64,000 nt of DNA from Endothia cerciana (Eukaryota; Ascomycota; Sordariomycetes; Diaporthales; Cryphonectriaceae), in NCBI GenBank assembly GCA_026119935.1, contig JALRMH010000036.1, forward strand, positions 186,001-250,000. The letters are read 5' to 3'. Position numbers and translations under genes: made by a program. Every line of letters starts with the position of its first letter. The stretch's first letter is position 1. The notes beneath the pieces were generated by a model. The model was not told the origin of the DNA, did no database searches, and saw only the letters and a program-made list of their open reading frames with translations. This document shows, one piece after another, positions 34,821-47,314 of this stretch.

Positions 34821-35010
34821 TGGTGCAACTCCAATAGGCTCTGATGTAGGGCTGTGTGGGCGCAGATAGGACATGAAGCGGAAGAAGAGGGCACAAGCGC
34901 TTGACACGGGGGAGTCAAAAAAAGCATAGGCCACAGATCACCACGTAAATTGAAATGTATCTGATGCTTCGTGCCAGACTCAAGAGTCCGCATTCGTGAG
35001 AGACATGCTC

Positions 35011-36716
35011 TCAGACTATCTTTGAATCATCGCCTTTGTCCTGTCCCTCCTCCTCGCCCTCGCTCGTCTCGTACGCCAGCCGTACATCATCAATCGCGTC
35101 GCCGATCTCCATCCAGTGGTCACTGCACGACGGGATGGGAGAGATCTTACACAGGGCCCAGTACATCGCCGAGGACACGATGAAACCGCAGAAGAAATCT
35201 AGGTCGTAGATGTATGTCGCGCCAGCCGGCACACTACGCCCGACGGCGCCCGCAAACCCGACGACGTTGATGAGGATACCGGCAATGTAAGCGACATAGG
35301 CCCTCCAGTGTACGCCAAAGGAGTGGTAGTACGGCCCGGTGCTGCGGGCGTCGTACAGCTCTTTCACCTCGAGGTAGCCCCTGCGGACGAAGTAGTAGTC
35401 CGAGACCATGACCCCGGCGATTGAGGAGAGGAAGACGGAGTACGCGGACAGGTATGTCGTGAACTGGTTGGAAGAGGTGAGGAGGGTATAGGGGCACATG
35501 GCCAGGCCGACGGCCGCGCAGATATACCCGCCACGTCTGATGTTGAGGTACCGCGGGAAGAGCGCGGTCATGTCTGTCCCGGCCGAGACGGAGTTTGCCG
35601 CGATGTTGGTGCCGAGCTGGGCCAGGGCGAAGGCCAAGGCGATGATGAACACGCCGAAGCGCTGGGCGGGGCCGCCATCGTCGATGAACCTCTCCAGAAG
35701 CTCGGTAGGGTCCCAGACGGGCTCGCCGCCGTAGATGACGGCAGAACTCGAGGACACGATGATGCCGATGAACGATGTCACTGCGAAGCCGATAGGGATG
35801 GTGAGGAGCTGAGACCAGAGTGCGTCGTTGGGTTTCCTCGCGAAGCGGGAGAAATCGGGATCGTTGACGATCAACGTCGCGAAGTTGGCGATAGAGGACA
35901 TGACCCCCTTGACGAACTGCCAGCCCAGGGCCGAGCCCGAGAGGGTCGCGGGCTGGCCGACAACGGGGCCGATACCGCCTGCCCGCACGACGGCCCAGAT
36001 GAGGAAAGCCATGGCGGCACAGGGGACGAAGTACGCCTTGACGGTGAAGAGATGACGGATCTCGTGGACCGGAAACCAGATGGCGGGCAGGGAGAGCAGC
36101 CAGAAGATGAAGAAGCTGACCCAGTCCGCGGTCGTGGTGCCAGAACCGGCCGGGAAGCTATTTGGGATCGTGTCCCGGTCCTTCGCAGCAATGTCAGTAA
36201 TGCGAGACCTGCACCCCGGGGAGATTGGTAACCCACCCAGCCTTTCCATATCGCCCGGATCATCAGGTAGACGCACTCGCCCCCGATATAGCTCTGAACG
36301 CCGTACCAGATGCACGCCATGGCCGCCCTGTTGAAGACGGGCCACAGGCTACCCCATATCCCAAAGGACGCCCTGTTCACCACGGGAAAGCCGATGTGAT
36401 AGGTGGCGCCTATGCGGCCGGTGGCGCACACGAAGCACCCCGCGATGGCATAACCGATCCAGACGCAGAGCCAGGACTGCCACCACGACAGGCCGGCGGA
36501 CACCATGGACGACGATATCATCCACGTGTTGATGTTGAAACTGTCGGCGATCCAGAACCCGACAAAGTTCCACGACCTCCACTGCCGCCTCTCGTGCTCG
36601 ACGGGCTTCAGGTCGTGATTGGTGAGCATCAGCTGGGACGTGCTCAGGCCGGGCTCGTGGTCGACAGCCAGCCTGTCCGCCCATCGCCTGAGCCGGAGGG
36701 CCCTGTCCGCATCCAT
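35011..36716 (-). CDS. NCS1 family permease (uracil/allantoin/uridine type)
   Basis: 549-aa plasma-membrane cotransporter of the nucleobase-cation-symport-1 family, Fur-like branch. Reverse exons are 36716-36237 and 36180-35011, with a 56-nt intron carrying a TACTGAC branch point. The diagnostic N-terminus is present: STSQLMLTNHDLKPVE, then RQWRSWNFVGFWIADS and FNINTWMI. About twelve hydrophobic segments follow, with SFGIWGSLWPVFNR, the cytosolic loop PAIWFPVHEIRHLFTVKAYF, NDPDFSRFA and GTNIAANSVSAGTDMTALFP. The tail is Glu/Asp-rich (EGEEEGQDKGDD), as in permeases controlled by ubiquitin-driven endocytosis. The substrate among uracil, uridine, allantoin or thiamine precursors cannot be read from sequence. 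An upstream in-frame ATG at 36863 exists but precedes a Pro/Cys-rich stretch, so 36716 is preferred. The gene is intact amid decayed neighbours. Confidence 0.92.
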
Positions 36717-39085
36717 GGCAGCAGGGGGTAGGCGTGTACAAGCCGTTGCGGCTACTGGTCTCGCGTGGGAGAAAACGTAATACATGCAGGGAGGGGGGGG
36801 GGGGCAAGTTTTGATGGAGTAATAGACCCAGAGGCTCGGGACGTGGGCTAGCAAAAGGGGCACGTGAGTGATGTACCGTCAGGAGGATGTGTAGCGCGAG
36901 GCCCGGACCGTCCGTAGGGCTTCAGAATGTCTACCGAGCCCGGGGGGAGGGGAAATTGACCAGCACGTATGTGATGTGGCCCATGGGGAAGAGGAAGACC
37001 GAGGAGGTTTAAATACCAAAGAGGCTGCGTACGACTGGGCGTGAAGAAGAGGGCAGCGGTGGTGCGATAGCGGAACCATAATCATGGAAGGGATATCTAC
37101 CAGTCCCCCACGCGACCGCGCCCAGGAGAATATGGCCACTTGACCCCTGGCGGCTGACGATATCTGCTGGCACTAGAAGACCTTACTGCGGGCTCGGTGC
37201 AACAAGCCGTGCAGCCGGCCGGCGGGACTGGCAAGCAGGGCTGCAGTTGTGTTGATCCCCCCAAGACTTGAAGATCAGGACGGCAAGACTGGGGATTAAG
37301 ACCGTGGAGCCCCACGTCCTCTCACCCGTGGGCCCCAAGTGCCTTCGATCTCCCCGCAGGCAACTGGCTCAGAGACCGGAGGCGTCTGCCATCATCAAGC
37401 AGGCCTAGTCTTTGATGACATTCGGTGGCGGACACACAGGAGAGAGAGGACGGCTGAAGACGGCCCAGGAGGATGGGATGAGGGAGTCGTCAGGAATCCC
37501 TCCCCTCCCAGACCCCTGCGCCCCGTGCTTTGGTCCCTGCGGGTGACGGGACGAGATTGCGCTAAGATAGGGAACCTAATTACCTTATCTCAACGCCCCC
37601 CCCCCCCCCCGCAAACCATTTGTCTTTGTTACTCGATCACATCGAGTCAACGTCAACGTCAACCCACCCAGGTTCCGCTAGGCCATTTTGAGGTACAGTA
37701 CTGCAAGCTGCCCGAGGGCTTGACCTGACGGTCCAGGGCTGGCTCTGGAGTTTATCGACAGGTCCTGAACTCGTATCATGACAATCTTCTCACTCTCATA
37801 TGTGTGTGGGCATTGACCGTTGGAGAAGCAGCCCATCCTGCGGCCCATCCATTCCTTTTGACATGCTGGCTGCGCTCGTCATTGGCCTGTCGTACAATTT
37901 GGGCCCAAATAACTGTCTTTTCTGTCCTTTTCTTCGAAGCCACCCCAGTTTCCATCGAGTCTTGTGAATCTTGGTCCTCCTTCTGAAGAGTATTCAAGGG
38001 TCTCTTGGAGGATGTTGGGCAGTCTCCTCCAACCGAGTTGGGCTGACGCCCAAAACAACAAATTGCTCGCGGGGGTGCGAAGGATAGGTCAGGACGATGT
38101 CAGGAGATCAACACGAAGAACCGGCCTTGGCGGTCACTTCCTCGACAATTAGGATGTGTGTGCATCTTCTCCATGGGCATGACTGCTCGGTCTGACGACT
38201 GAAGGGGCCGTGGGGGGAAAACATATACACTGCAATGAGCAAGCGCACATATAATGTTGACGCTCAGAAGATGGCGGTGGAATGGGCTGAGGTGTGGCTA
38301 CTTCGTCTGGATTAGGAGATTGGGGAAGGAAGAGGGAGGGCCATGGCGAAACTCAGGCTGCTCTTGCATACAAAGACCTAAGGAGGTATTTACTTAGCAC
38401 TAAAACCTCGCTTCAACAAATCCTATCCATATCTCGCGAGGTCCCTCTCATCCCTTGAGCGTTACAGGCAACAATTGCAGTTTCTCTCGTCCAGCCCTCT
38501 TCTCCACGGCCCAACAATCCCCGGCGGTCGAAAATTAATTACTTTGTGGGTCTCCTCGCCCATAACCTCCCCAAGCAAGGCCGTGGGTTCCTCTGGGTTT
38601 ACCAGGACATCGCCGCGTTGCTGTCCACAGTCTTTCCAGCTTTGCACCTCGAGCTTTTCAATACCAAAATCTACGTCGATATCTACATACGCCAGACGGT
38701 CAGCTCCACCAATCTCTCGGACTTGTAGGATCATAACTCTGCGCTCTTCTCAAAACGTCCCTGCAGTGTTTGTTCATGGTCCACGTCTGCATCTTCCTCC
38801 ATGTCCTCTACCTCGGGCAATTATCCTCCCCTTCGTTCTCCCCATTCTAGCATTTCCATCCCCTCCGTATCCTACAGTCCTTTCACTTACTTCCAGATCA
38901 ATAAGTTCCCACGTACCTTTGCCCTCGCTGTTCAGTCTCTCACGTTCCGAGACAAGCTCCACCTCCCTGTGCCTGCCCAACCCTCTTTCTGTGCATAAGC
39001 TTTGTTCTGATCAAACCAGGCACCTTTACTTGCCTTCCCAGAAGCCCCACTCTCTTGCGTCCCGGCCATTCGATCTCCGCCCGAT
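36717..39085. other. Gene-poor stretch with homopolymers
   Basis: No gene supported. G12 at 36793-36804 lies in the permease leader, and C15 is at 37596-37610. From 38460 to 39085 the strand is strongly CT-rich and leader-like. The 285-codon frame there (38475-39332) is Ser/Pro-rich without domains and overlaps the SNF2 remnant in another frame. Confidence 0.45.
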
Positions 39086-42000
39086 ATGGCGTCTCCAGAG
39101 CCTCAAGGAAGTTCTCCTCCCGATGATGCTACCCAAGACCGCACTGGCACCAAGGAGACGCCGCAAGCACCTCCTCGGAACGACCTCAGCAATCATGCGG
39201 GTCAGGCCGCCCCTCACCTTCCTATCCCAGATGAGTCTCAAGAAACCCAGATGTCTTCACCCGATGCTGTCTGGCGCAGCAACATCTTACCCCACCTGCA
39301 TGACCTTTCGAAAGTACCTTATGCCGCTTTAGAGTATGACAGCCAAGGCTTCCGAGGTCTTATGGGTCTGACCTCCTCCCCGGACGTAGCAGCCCCAAGC
39401 CATGAGGAGGCTTCCAAGGAGTCGAACCATGAAGACATAGCCAAAAAGGCAAGCTATGAGGAAGTAACCAACCAACTTAACAAACCCCCACCCCGTGCTG
39501 TCTCCCCGAGCTTGTTCTTACCGCAGGAACACGAGGACTCTCGGTTGGGCTCAGATCAGGATGAGGATACTAACGGTGATCAACCCATGACACGCCTTAC
39601 GGAGATCGATGAGCACCACAGTACAGGGGCCTCATGCCGATACCGACAGCGGCAATGATATCATGGAGGTAGATGACCCTGCTACCATCGAAGAACTGAG
39701 GAAGAAAATCCGGACCCCCACCAGTTCGGTACGGTAGGTCTCGATCCAAACTCACCTGGCTTCACAATCACCGGCTCCGCACCTATCGTGAAGCAGGAGG
39801 ATGATGGCGAAGCCTGGATTACTACAAGCAACGCCAAGGGCTATGTTCCCTCACTTTCTGCTCGCAACAATAGCACCAGAACCTATATGGGAGGGTTCGA
39901 GGAGAATGATGTAAACGGCAGCGACTTTAACCCGGGCTCCTCATCTGATTCTGACAATCCTGATGACGAGAAAAGAGAGCGTAAACGCAAGCAAAAGAGC
40001 AACAGGCCCCGGATAACTCAAGATGCGATAGCCGGCATGCCTTTAAGCGATCAACTGATGGTAGACAATATAATAGCAGGTCATCCGCGTCGAGGAGCTG
40101 CAGAAGGGAATACCTCGTCGGAAGGCTATTTTCATAGGGCAGGAAGAGAGGGAACTCAGTGATAATTATCTCGGAGGGAGATTCACTATAGAAAGGGGAG
40201 AGCATCCAAAAACTAGTTGGAGAGCAGTCTAACAGCATAATGGTAGAAATTTTCGATCAACTTATCGCGAGACAGAAGCAGCTCAACAAGCTCCACGAAC
40301 CTATAAGACCCGGCAGCCTTATTTAAATGCAGGAATATAAGAGATACAGAAATTGAAGGCAGACATATTGGATCTAGAGGCGCAACTAGGGCTCGGCAAC
40401 ATCAAGAAGGACATTTCCCATGATAACAACACCACCTCTACAACCCGCGAGACCCAGGCAAAAGGTAGCGGTGCATCTCGTGCATAACCACAAAAGAAGC
40501 GGGCGAAGTGCTCACGCCCCCTAACTGCAGCCCAGTGGTGGGTATGAAGTTATCAGTCTGGGGAGAGTCGCGAGCCAGATTTGCTTTATAAACTAAGTAG
40601 GCACCAGAAGAGGCGGGCTGAAGCGTCGGTTAATACATATCAGCAAAACACCAAGAGACAGAAGAACAATAAGAAGGGTAGCTCGAGTGTCAACTTTCTA
40701 GATGTCTTGCGCGACTACGATCCGAGCCCGGGCATTTCAAGGGGATAATTATATACCCGGCGCAATCGGGGACACGACCAAGACTGGGCTTGAGAAGCAG
40801 CTGCAGAGCTTCATTGAATGCCCCGGCTCCAGAACATCGTGGAGTCTAACACGGTAAGAAGGTTTTTGATGAGGGCGGTTTAGTCCTTTGGCTTCGGCAA
40901 ATTCAAACCCAAGAGAGGCTATTAGGAGCTTAGTGGCCTGAAGAGCGGTACCGTACATACGAGCATCAAGTCGTTGGAGTTGGCTGGATGCTCGGCCGAG
41001 AACTATCCCCATATGGGCACTGGGGAGGCATTCAGGCCGATGAGGTGAGACCAGGAAAGACGTTTCGGATGATCTGTTTCATCCTTTGCAACCCACCGGC
41101 CCCTGAGGCCAAAGCCCGGGGTGAAGGCGCAACGCTCATTGTGGTCCCGGCGAGTGTTATTCGACAATGGTCCTGCGAAATTGAGAAGCACTCAAACTTG
41201 CATGTCAATGTCCACCGTAAGAGACTTTCCCAGGATGTTCCCCTGCATACCTATCGTCACTCTGATATTGTTCCTGCCAGCTATGAGGAGGCCTTGGCAT
41301 CTCTTCCTTCTGATCAGGATATCAATCTCATCGCAGGCAGAGGCTATATCGGAGAGGACTTCGACAAAGACTACGATGAATCCCTTGGCGATCTATTTTC
41401 GTATCCATTTCCACCGAGTCATTCTTGACGAGGCTCACAGGATCAAGAACCGGCTCTCGAGGATCTCGAGGGCCTGCCGCCATCTCGTTGCTCCCAAGAA
41501 ACGCTGGGCAGTTGCTGGTCCCGCCGTCCAGGACCACCTTGATGAGATCTATTCTTATCTCGAACTCATTGGTTTCTCCCTCGCCAACGACTTCAAACAA
41601 TTCAAGGACATGCTTGGTAAAGATGACCCGGAGACGGGCTACGCCGAGCTCAATGCACTGGTTCCGCACATCCTAACCCGTCGCTTGTCAGAGGACCACT
41701 TCATGGGCCGACCTCTGCTCAACATCTCCCAAGCCCTTTACGGTTCAGAATTACGTGGGCCAAACAGTCCGGGAAAGAGGGGAGCTTCTACAGACGCCTT
41801 GAGGACATGTTCGGGGGGGTCATTCTCAACCAGGAGCCATCTAACGAAGCGTGCACAAAGAACCATCTCACCTCTCACACCTTTCAACGCTGGGGATTCT
41901 CATCCGGAGATATATGACATTGGAGGACTTGAAGCATGTTTATGAATGACTTGGCTGAGCGAGGGGGGAAAGACGCCCCGTCATGAACCAGATCGGGCGT

Positions 42001-42715
42001 GTGGTGCTGAAAAATGTGGGAGCCACGTCGCTTACCGAAGGGCAAGACAAGATCCTCAATGACTATAGCAGCATCAGCCAGACGTCCCACATTGCTGGTG
42101 CCTTGGATCAGGTCGCGGCCGAGGAGGAGACTGACGAGGTTGTTTGCAGGGCATGCCCGCAGCTCCCGCACGATGCAGTCCTCAGCGATGCGAGTCAAGA
42201 CACCAGCGACGTACTACTTGGCCGGTGTCTACGATGCTAATGAAAAATGCCGGTAGTGTGGACACGCCTTCTGCAGAGACTGTGCCATGGGCGCGCAAGA
42301 CACAGCACGACGACAGGGCATGGACCAAGCCAAATGTCCCAAATGCCAGGATCGCATCCGAGGGCTCAAGTCATTCGGCATATCCGAGTTCGAGGATCTT
42401 GACTCTGTATCTCAGGTGTCCCTAGGTAGCAGCGCCTCTATGCCCAAGGTGTCCCGCACGAAGAAGGGTGGGAGAAAGGGCAAAGGCAAGCGGGAGCCTC
42501 AACCGGGGGAGACTGGTGACGACTTCAGTGGACAGCAGCCCAGGCTGAAGCATCACAGGCTCGTCGACTACATCGGTGCCCACCTCGACGAGCCAGTTCC
42601 CTCAAGCTCCAAGACGGCGGCAACCATGAGCACCGTCGAGCAATGGCAGGCAGAAGCGCCTGGTGATTGTATCCTCAGTACGTTGATTCCTCCGAGATGG
42701 TCCCCTGAAATCTGA
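39086..42715 (+). pseudogene. SNF2-family RING helicase (Uls1/Rad5-like), broken copy
   Basis: Pieces of a large ATP-dependent chromatin/DNA translocase follow one another: an acidic N-terminus (39086-39650), a basic patch ERKRKQKSNRPRITQDAIAG, the Q-region YEHQVVGVGWMLGREL, motif I GGIQADEVRPGKT, motif Ia TLIVVPASVIRQW, the Walker B box VILDEAHRIKN, a stretch FKQFKDMLGK...ILTRRL, RING cysteines (CRACPQLPHDAV ... CGHAFCRDC ... CPKCQDR), and a last EQWQAEAPGD. Defects: many frame switches (for example at about 41397), multiple stops between 40220 and 40960, a TAG at 42254-42256 inside the RING, motif I altered from the usual DEMGLGKT, and loss of the entire C-terminal helicase lobe after about 42660. 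The protein cannot be an active translocase. Confidence 0.8.
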
Positions 42716-43789
42716 CCAATCCGTGTGCTCCCTAGTCTTTTCCCGGTTTCTGCCTGTGATGTTACTTCTCGGCCGGATGCTACAGCAGAGTGGCGTCGAG
42801 TGGTTGTACTTTTGGGGGCGGCCTGAGCCGAGATGCCAAAGACGAAGCCGTTCAGATATTTACGGAGAAACCCGAAGTCAAAAGTGATGATCATCCATGG
42901 GCCTCCGAACCAGTTGGTCTCACCACCACCAGAGATTTGCTTTTTAGATTTTGGACTGTCTTATAATACACAATTTTGAACTGCAACAGAACCCCCCTCC
43001 CCCCTCCCCCCAAGCCCCCCAGGTGATGTACAGAGGCAGAGCCCCCTGCTGCGGGTCCTCCTCTCTGCCGCCCGGTCGTGTTCAAGAGGCAGGCCTTGAG
43101 CCCTCTAGGCGCATGTACTGCTCGCGGGTGGTAAGGCAACGCAGTCAAAATGATGATGTCTGGGTTCGCCGGAGGCTAGATGAGGCAAGGGATTGGATGG
43201 GGTTATGTACGATCAGGTTGGCGGAGTGGCATCAGTTCTAGTGGATGACCAGTACGAGGTAAGTGCCGTGCTGGGCGGAAGCAAGGGGCGTAACCTTGGG
43301 TGGCAAAGAAGCCTCGATGATCCGGAAGGAACTTTGAACTTTTATGGCACGATACTGAATGTGCCATGCATGCTCCACGTCGGACCATTCATCTCCACCA
43401 AGAGCCCAGACATTGTATTAACTTATAGGACAGGTGGCAAGCAAGGTATGCGTTATGTTGGCTCTGTTACATGAAGCCAAGGCGTACTGACAGCTCGTCA
43501 AACCCCAAAGACCAAGGCCGCGCCTATTCCACGTTCAGAGAAGAAGAAAAAAAGAAAGTTGGGGGGGGGGGGAAGGGAAAAAAAAAGGAAAGAAAAAAAA
43601 AAGGGGGGGGGGGGGAATCCTCCTAACGCCGGACGATAGTGCCTCTTACTCCGTGAACCTGATGATGCAAGCGGTTGGTTACCTTTTCCCGTCCTAAACA
43701 ATCACTGCTCCTCCCCGGATGCCGGCATGAATCGTCATCATCATCATCATCACCGAGGGCTGAAGCCTCGACCTGCAGACGTAATAAGC
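42716..43789. other. Intergenic with two long G runs
   Basis: No gene seen. G12 (43561-43572) and G13 (43603-43615) are separated by A-rich DNA, and a (CAT)n tract lies at 43737-43752. The right end is the F-box gene 3' region. Confidence 0.5.
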
Positions 43790-45230
43790 TTAGATCGAAT
43801 CGTCGTCGGAATCTATGTCGGTCATCCCGTGGATCACGCCACAGTTGGGGCAGACCTCCTCGTCACTATCGTAAAGGAGTTCTGCGACGGACTCTCCGGT
43901 GTTCCGGTCGAACTCGACCCACTCCCTCTCCTCCGAGTCTCGAGCGACGGGCACGCGCTTCCACAGGGTCTTTCTCTTCTTCCAATTGGACTCCGGATGG
44001 CCCGGCTCCTCGGGCACCGCAGGGAGGATCTCGCGGCGCTCCTTGGGGATCCGCTTGTCCAGCTTCCTCCACGACCGGACGACCCTGGACAGGCCAGCAT
44101 AACCGCGCAGGGGTTTCAGGGATCGCTTCTGCTGGATGAAGCTGGGTACGTGGCACATGAAGAGGCCGTCATCCCTCACCATCCCCTGCAGGTCAGCGCC
44201 GGCCTTTGCGCCGACCTCGCAGCACGGCAGGCCGGTGACCATCAGCTCGTTGAGGGTGGAGCCCAGGTCGTGGGCCGCTATCTCGTGAAGAGCAGCATCT
44301 GGCAGGGGCAGGAAGTAGTCAGGAAAGTTGACGAAGTCTATCCGCATAGACAGGAGCCCCGGGAGCAGCCGTGGCCGGGCGCCAGAGCTGCCATGCACGG
44401 CCCGGTTCGGCTCGAACGGGGGGCGCAGGGCATCCAGAAAGTCGATGGTCTGGGTCCAGGCGTAGGAGCGCTGCGCTGAATGTCAGTAGTTGCCCGGCCG
44501 TGGTGACAACACGACGACGGGTGGGACTCACGAAGCCCGCCCTGGACATGCTCGCCGGATCTCGGGCGCGGTGGATGACCTTGAGGCTCTGTGACTTGCT
44601 GAGGTCGGGGTGGTAGTCTGCCGCGATGCGGTGGTTGCGCCTCTCGTCATCGTAGTAGTGCGCGACGATGCGGAGGTTGATGTGGCGAATGCCGTTGCGG
44701 AAGCGGGGCTGCAGGTCGGCGAAGCGCCGCAGGGCGTCGGGGCTGGTGAAGGTGAAGGTGTTCCTGGACCAGAAGATGCGCCTGCCCTCGAAGTGGTAGC
44801 TCTTGCAGGTGGCGAGGAAGCCGATGGCGGTCCGGGGGCCCCGCTTGGCCTCCGCGGCGGTGACATGGTCGGGATTCAGCCTGCAGAGGGGGTCGATGAT
44901 GGGCTCACTGGCGACGAGGGCGAACTGCATGACGCGGAGGATGACCTCGACGGGCAGGTGAGGCAGCCTGTGGGAGGTGTGGTCCAGGGCGGAGAGGCGT
45001 GAGCTCCGGCGGCGGCCGGAGCTGGCGGCGGCGGCGGCGGCGGCGGCGGATTGAAAGCCGGGATGTGAGGCGACGGGGTCGCTCCAGGGGATGCCGTGCT
45101 CGCGCAGCAGGTGCTTCAGGCGCATGTTCTCGTCCTCGAGCTGGCGGTTCTGTGCGCGCAGGGGCGCGTTGTAGCGAGCCTCGGCCTGGTCCTCCTGGTC
45201 GCGACCCTCCCAGGGGAAGACGCCCGCCAT
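43790..45230 (-). CDS. F-box-like domain protein
   Basis: 459-aa protein, reverse exons 45230-44532 and 44470-43790 (61-nt intron gtgagt...gcgcag). A short coiled coil (about residues 24-44) is followed by an eight-Ala run encoded by a GGC/GCC repeat (about 62-69). An F-box-like segment (LPHLPVEVILRVMQFAL, about 89-105) comes next, which in such proteins binds Skp1 and links substrates to SCF ubiquitin ligases. The rest has no repeat domain I recognise. It includes GFLATCKSYHFEGRRIFWSRN, typical of fungal proteins with this F-box type, and an acidic C-terminus with CPNCGVIHGMTDIDSDDDS carrying a lone CxxC pair. The substrate is unknown. No lesion was seen. Confidence 0.78.
45031..45054. repeat. 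GGC trinucleotide repeat in coding sequence
   Basis: About seven to eight GGC units on the + strand, translated as poly-Ala in the reverse-strand F-box gene. Copy number is likely to vary between strains. Confidence 0.8.
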
Positions 45231-46696
45231 GGTGTCGGGGACTCGTCGCGGGGCTGGCTCGGGCTGTGGTGGGTTGGCGTCAATGCCCTCCCTCAGTCAG
45301 GGGCGGCCGACACTGATCAGCCGACCGGAGATGAGATGAGAACTCTGGTGGGCGAGGGCGGCGGGCCGGCAGCGGTGATGAAAACGGGCGGTGGGGGAGG
45401 GGCGGCGATGAAAGGAAGGAGGGAAAGGCGAGGTGAAAGTGATGATATGACTAAGGATCGAGATGGGACTGGGAAGACGGTGGTGGGTGTAGGGGAGGGG
45501 GGGGGGGAGGGACGATGCATGTCCAGGCGCATGTGCATGTGGGTGGGTGGGTTTGGTCTGGGTTGGTTGGTTGGTTGGTTGGTTTTGGAACTGGATATGG
45601 CCGTTGCGGTTTGTGGTTGCGGTTGCGGTCGCACACCTGCAGTTGGTTGCACTGGCAGCTGCAGCTTTGCCCTGGCCGGTCCTGATCCTGGTCCTGCCTA
45701 CTGCCTCCTCAAAGAGGAAAAGAAAGAGACGGTGGGAGGGAGTAAAAAGCCGCAGGACTAGGGCGTATAGAAGCGGCGGCGGCGCCCCCGTCCAGTCCAG
45801 TCCAAACGCTGGGTAAACCTTTGTGGATAGCGGGAACGGGACGGACCCTCACAGAGCCCAAGCTCCCCCCGCCGGTCAGAAAGGAAGGCTGCCTGAGGTC
45901 GGAAAATCGACGGTGCGATAGGTGAGGTACAGCACAAGGGCACCGAGAATCATCTACTGTGGCGTGCAACCGACAAGACAGTAAAGTAAGTAATCAAAGG
46001 ATACTATGTAGTAGGATAGGATGGTTCCTGGTACGGAGGCACTGCCGTCACTAGCCGACCCACCAAACTGCTCCCTCCCCTCCTCTAACGCCGGAGGTGG
46101 ACCAAGAGGGAGCTCAAAGGAGGTCTGGGGCCCCACGCCGTGATCAGAGCTTCCCTGAATGCTGCTGCCATGGCAACAAAGCCCTCACACGTCCACGAGC
46201 TCCGGCTCGCTCCGGCTCGCTCCGGCTCGCTCCGGCGGCCGGCTGAGGGCGGCCTTTCCTGTGGATCACCCGGGTTATGTACTGTGTTGCACGACGAGCA
46301 GGGCAGGCCGGCGGGTACGGGGCCGGCCGTGTCGTGCTTCCTCGGGATGCACAGCCTTTGACAGTCGGGAGCACATGCACGCAGGTAGGGCTCCCAGTTC
46401 AGACCATCACAGGTGGAGGCGGTCCAGGGCGGCAGGTAAAGGGGCACGGGACGGTCAGCGACATCAAGCTACGCTACGGGCGTTACAGACGTTATCTTGG
46501 GTGTTCATAGGCAGTTGGTTTCAACGATGCCGCGCCGACGAGGTCACCACCCGTGCAGTTCCAGACAACCAGATCATGCATGCGTGCTGGGCTGGCCAGT
46601 ATGTACGGATATCATACCACACCGTGCCGGTGCTCAGGACCAGCAGGCCGCTCGCGAGAGGGGTCCCCTCTCCCTCCCCCTCCCCCCGGCGAGGGT
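45231..46696. other. F-box promoter region and repeats
   Basis: No gene seen. G-rich + strand features lie near the F-box leader: G11 at 45497-45507, then GGGTGGGTGGG and four GGTT units at 45540-45586. A minisatellite with a 10-bp unit (CTCCGGCTCG) lies at 46200-46240. Confidence 0.55.
46200..46240. repeat. 10-bp minisatellite
   Basis: Four near-perfect head-to-tail copies of ctccggctcg in intergenic DNA. Confidence 0.8.
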
Positions 46697-47314
46697 CTAG
46701 TTCGAGGACCTCCACCGGCTCACCTCGCTCTCGCTCAGCTCCCTCAGCTTGTTGACCGCCGCGGGCTTCCCCGTCACCGCGCCCTGCGCCACCTCCACGG
46801 CCCTCGAGAGCACGTTCTTCGCGACGATGGCGTACGTCGCGCTCAGCGTCTTGACGCGGATGACCCCGATCCGCGGGTCGTCCTCGCCGCCGTCGTGCCT
46901 GCCATCCCCCAGGTCCCCCAGCCACGTCTTCAGGATCGGGCTGTAGTGCTTCCTGACGAGCTCGCGGTCCGTCTCCACGCTCGCCGACCCGGACACCGAG
47001 GCCCACTCGCCGCTGCCGTTCAGGAACGACAGGTTGACGTGGTCGTCCGACTGCAGCTCGTCCGTCTTGCCCGACTCGGTGTTGGTGTGGAAGAGCAGGT
47101 CGATGCCGCCCTTCTCCTTGGCCGCCACCGCCATGCACCGCGACACCAGCTTCCCGGAGCCCGCGTCGCGCGTCGTCATCATGCCGAACTTGCACGCCGA
47201 GATGAAGTCGGAGAGGTCCGTCACCTTCTCCTGCAGGCTGGCCTCGGGGTCGGCGTTCGCCGCCTTGTACGGGTCGGCGGGCCTGTCGCCTGTGGACGTG
47301 TTGGAGAACGACAT
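46697..47314 (-). CDS. bli-3: BLI-3-type flavoprotein (pyridoxamine-phosphate-oxidase-like split barrel)
   Basis: 205-aa single-exon protein matching the blue-light-induced BLI-3 family of filamentous ascomycetes, which belongs to the general-stress-protein-26/PNPOx-like FMN-binding split barrels. Family landmarks seen: TGDRPADPYKAAN at the start, KFGMMTTRDAGSG, SRCMAVAAKEKGGIDLLFHT, NLSFLNGSGEWASVSGSASV, a KTWLGDLGDGRHDG block, DPRIGVIRVK, and the C-terminal LRELSESEVSRWR. Start 47314 is chosen because it begins the conserved MSFSNTSTGD. The same frame continues upstream to 47491 but in Pro/Arg-rich leader-like sequence. In Neurospora the gene is light-induced through the White Collar complex. 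I did not verify a light-response element here. The biochemical substrate is unknown for the family. Confidence 0.9.
   Translation of the reverse strand: MSFSNTSTGDRPADPYKAANADPEASLQEKVTDLSDFISACKFGMMTTRDAGSGKLVSRCMAVAAKEKGGIDLLFHTNTESGKTDELQSDDHVNLSFLNGSGEWASVSGSASVETDRELVRKHYSPILKTWLGDLGDGRHDGGEDDPRIGVIRVKTLSATYAIVAKNVLSRAVEVAQGAVTGKPAAVNKLRELSESEVSRWRSSN

Noticed and set aside
38475..39332. 285-codon open frame on the + strand
   Set aside because: Ser/Pro/Leu-rich without domains. It overlaps the SNF2 remnant in another frame and arises from CT-rich leader-like DNA.
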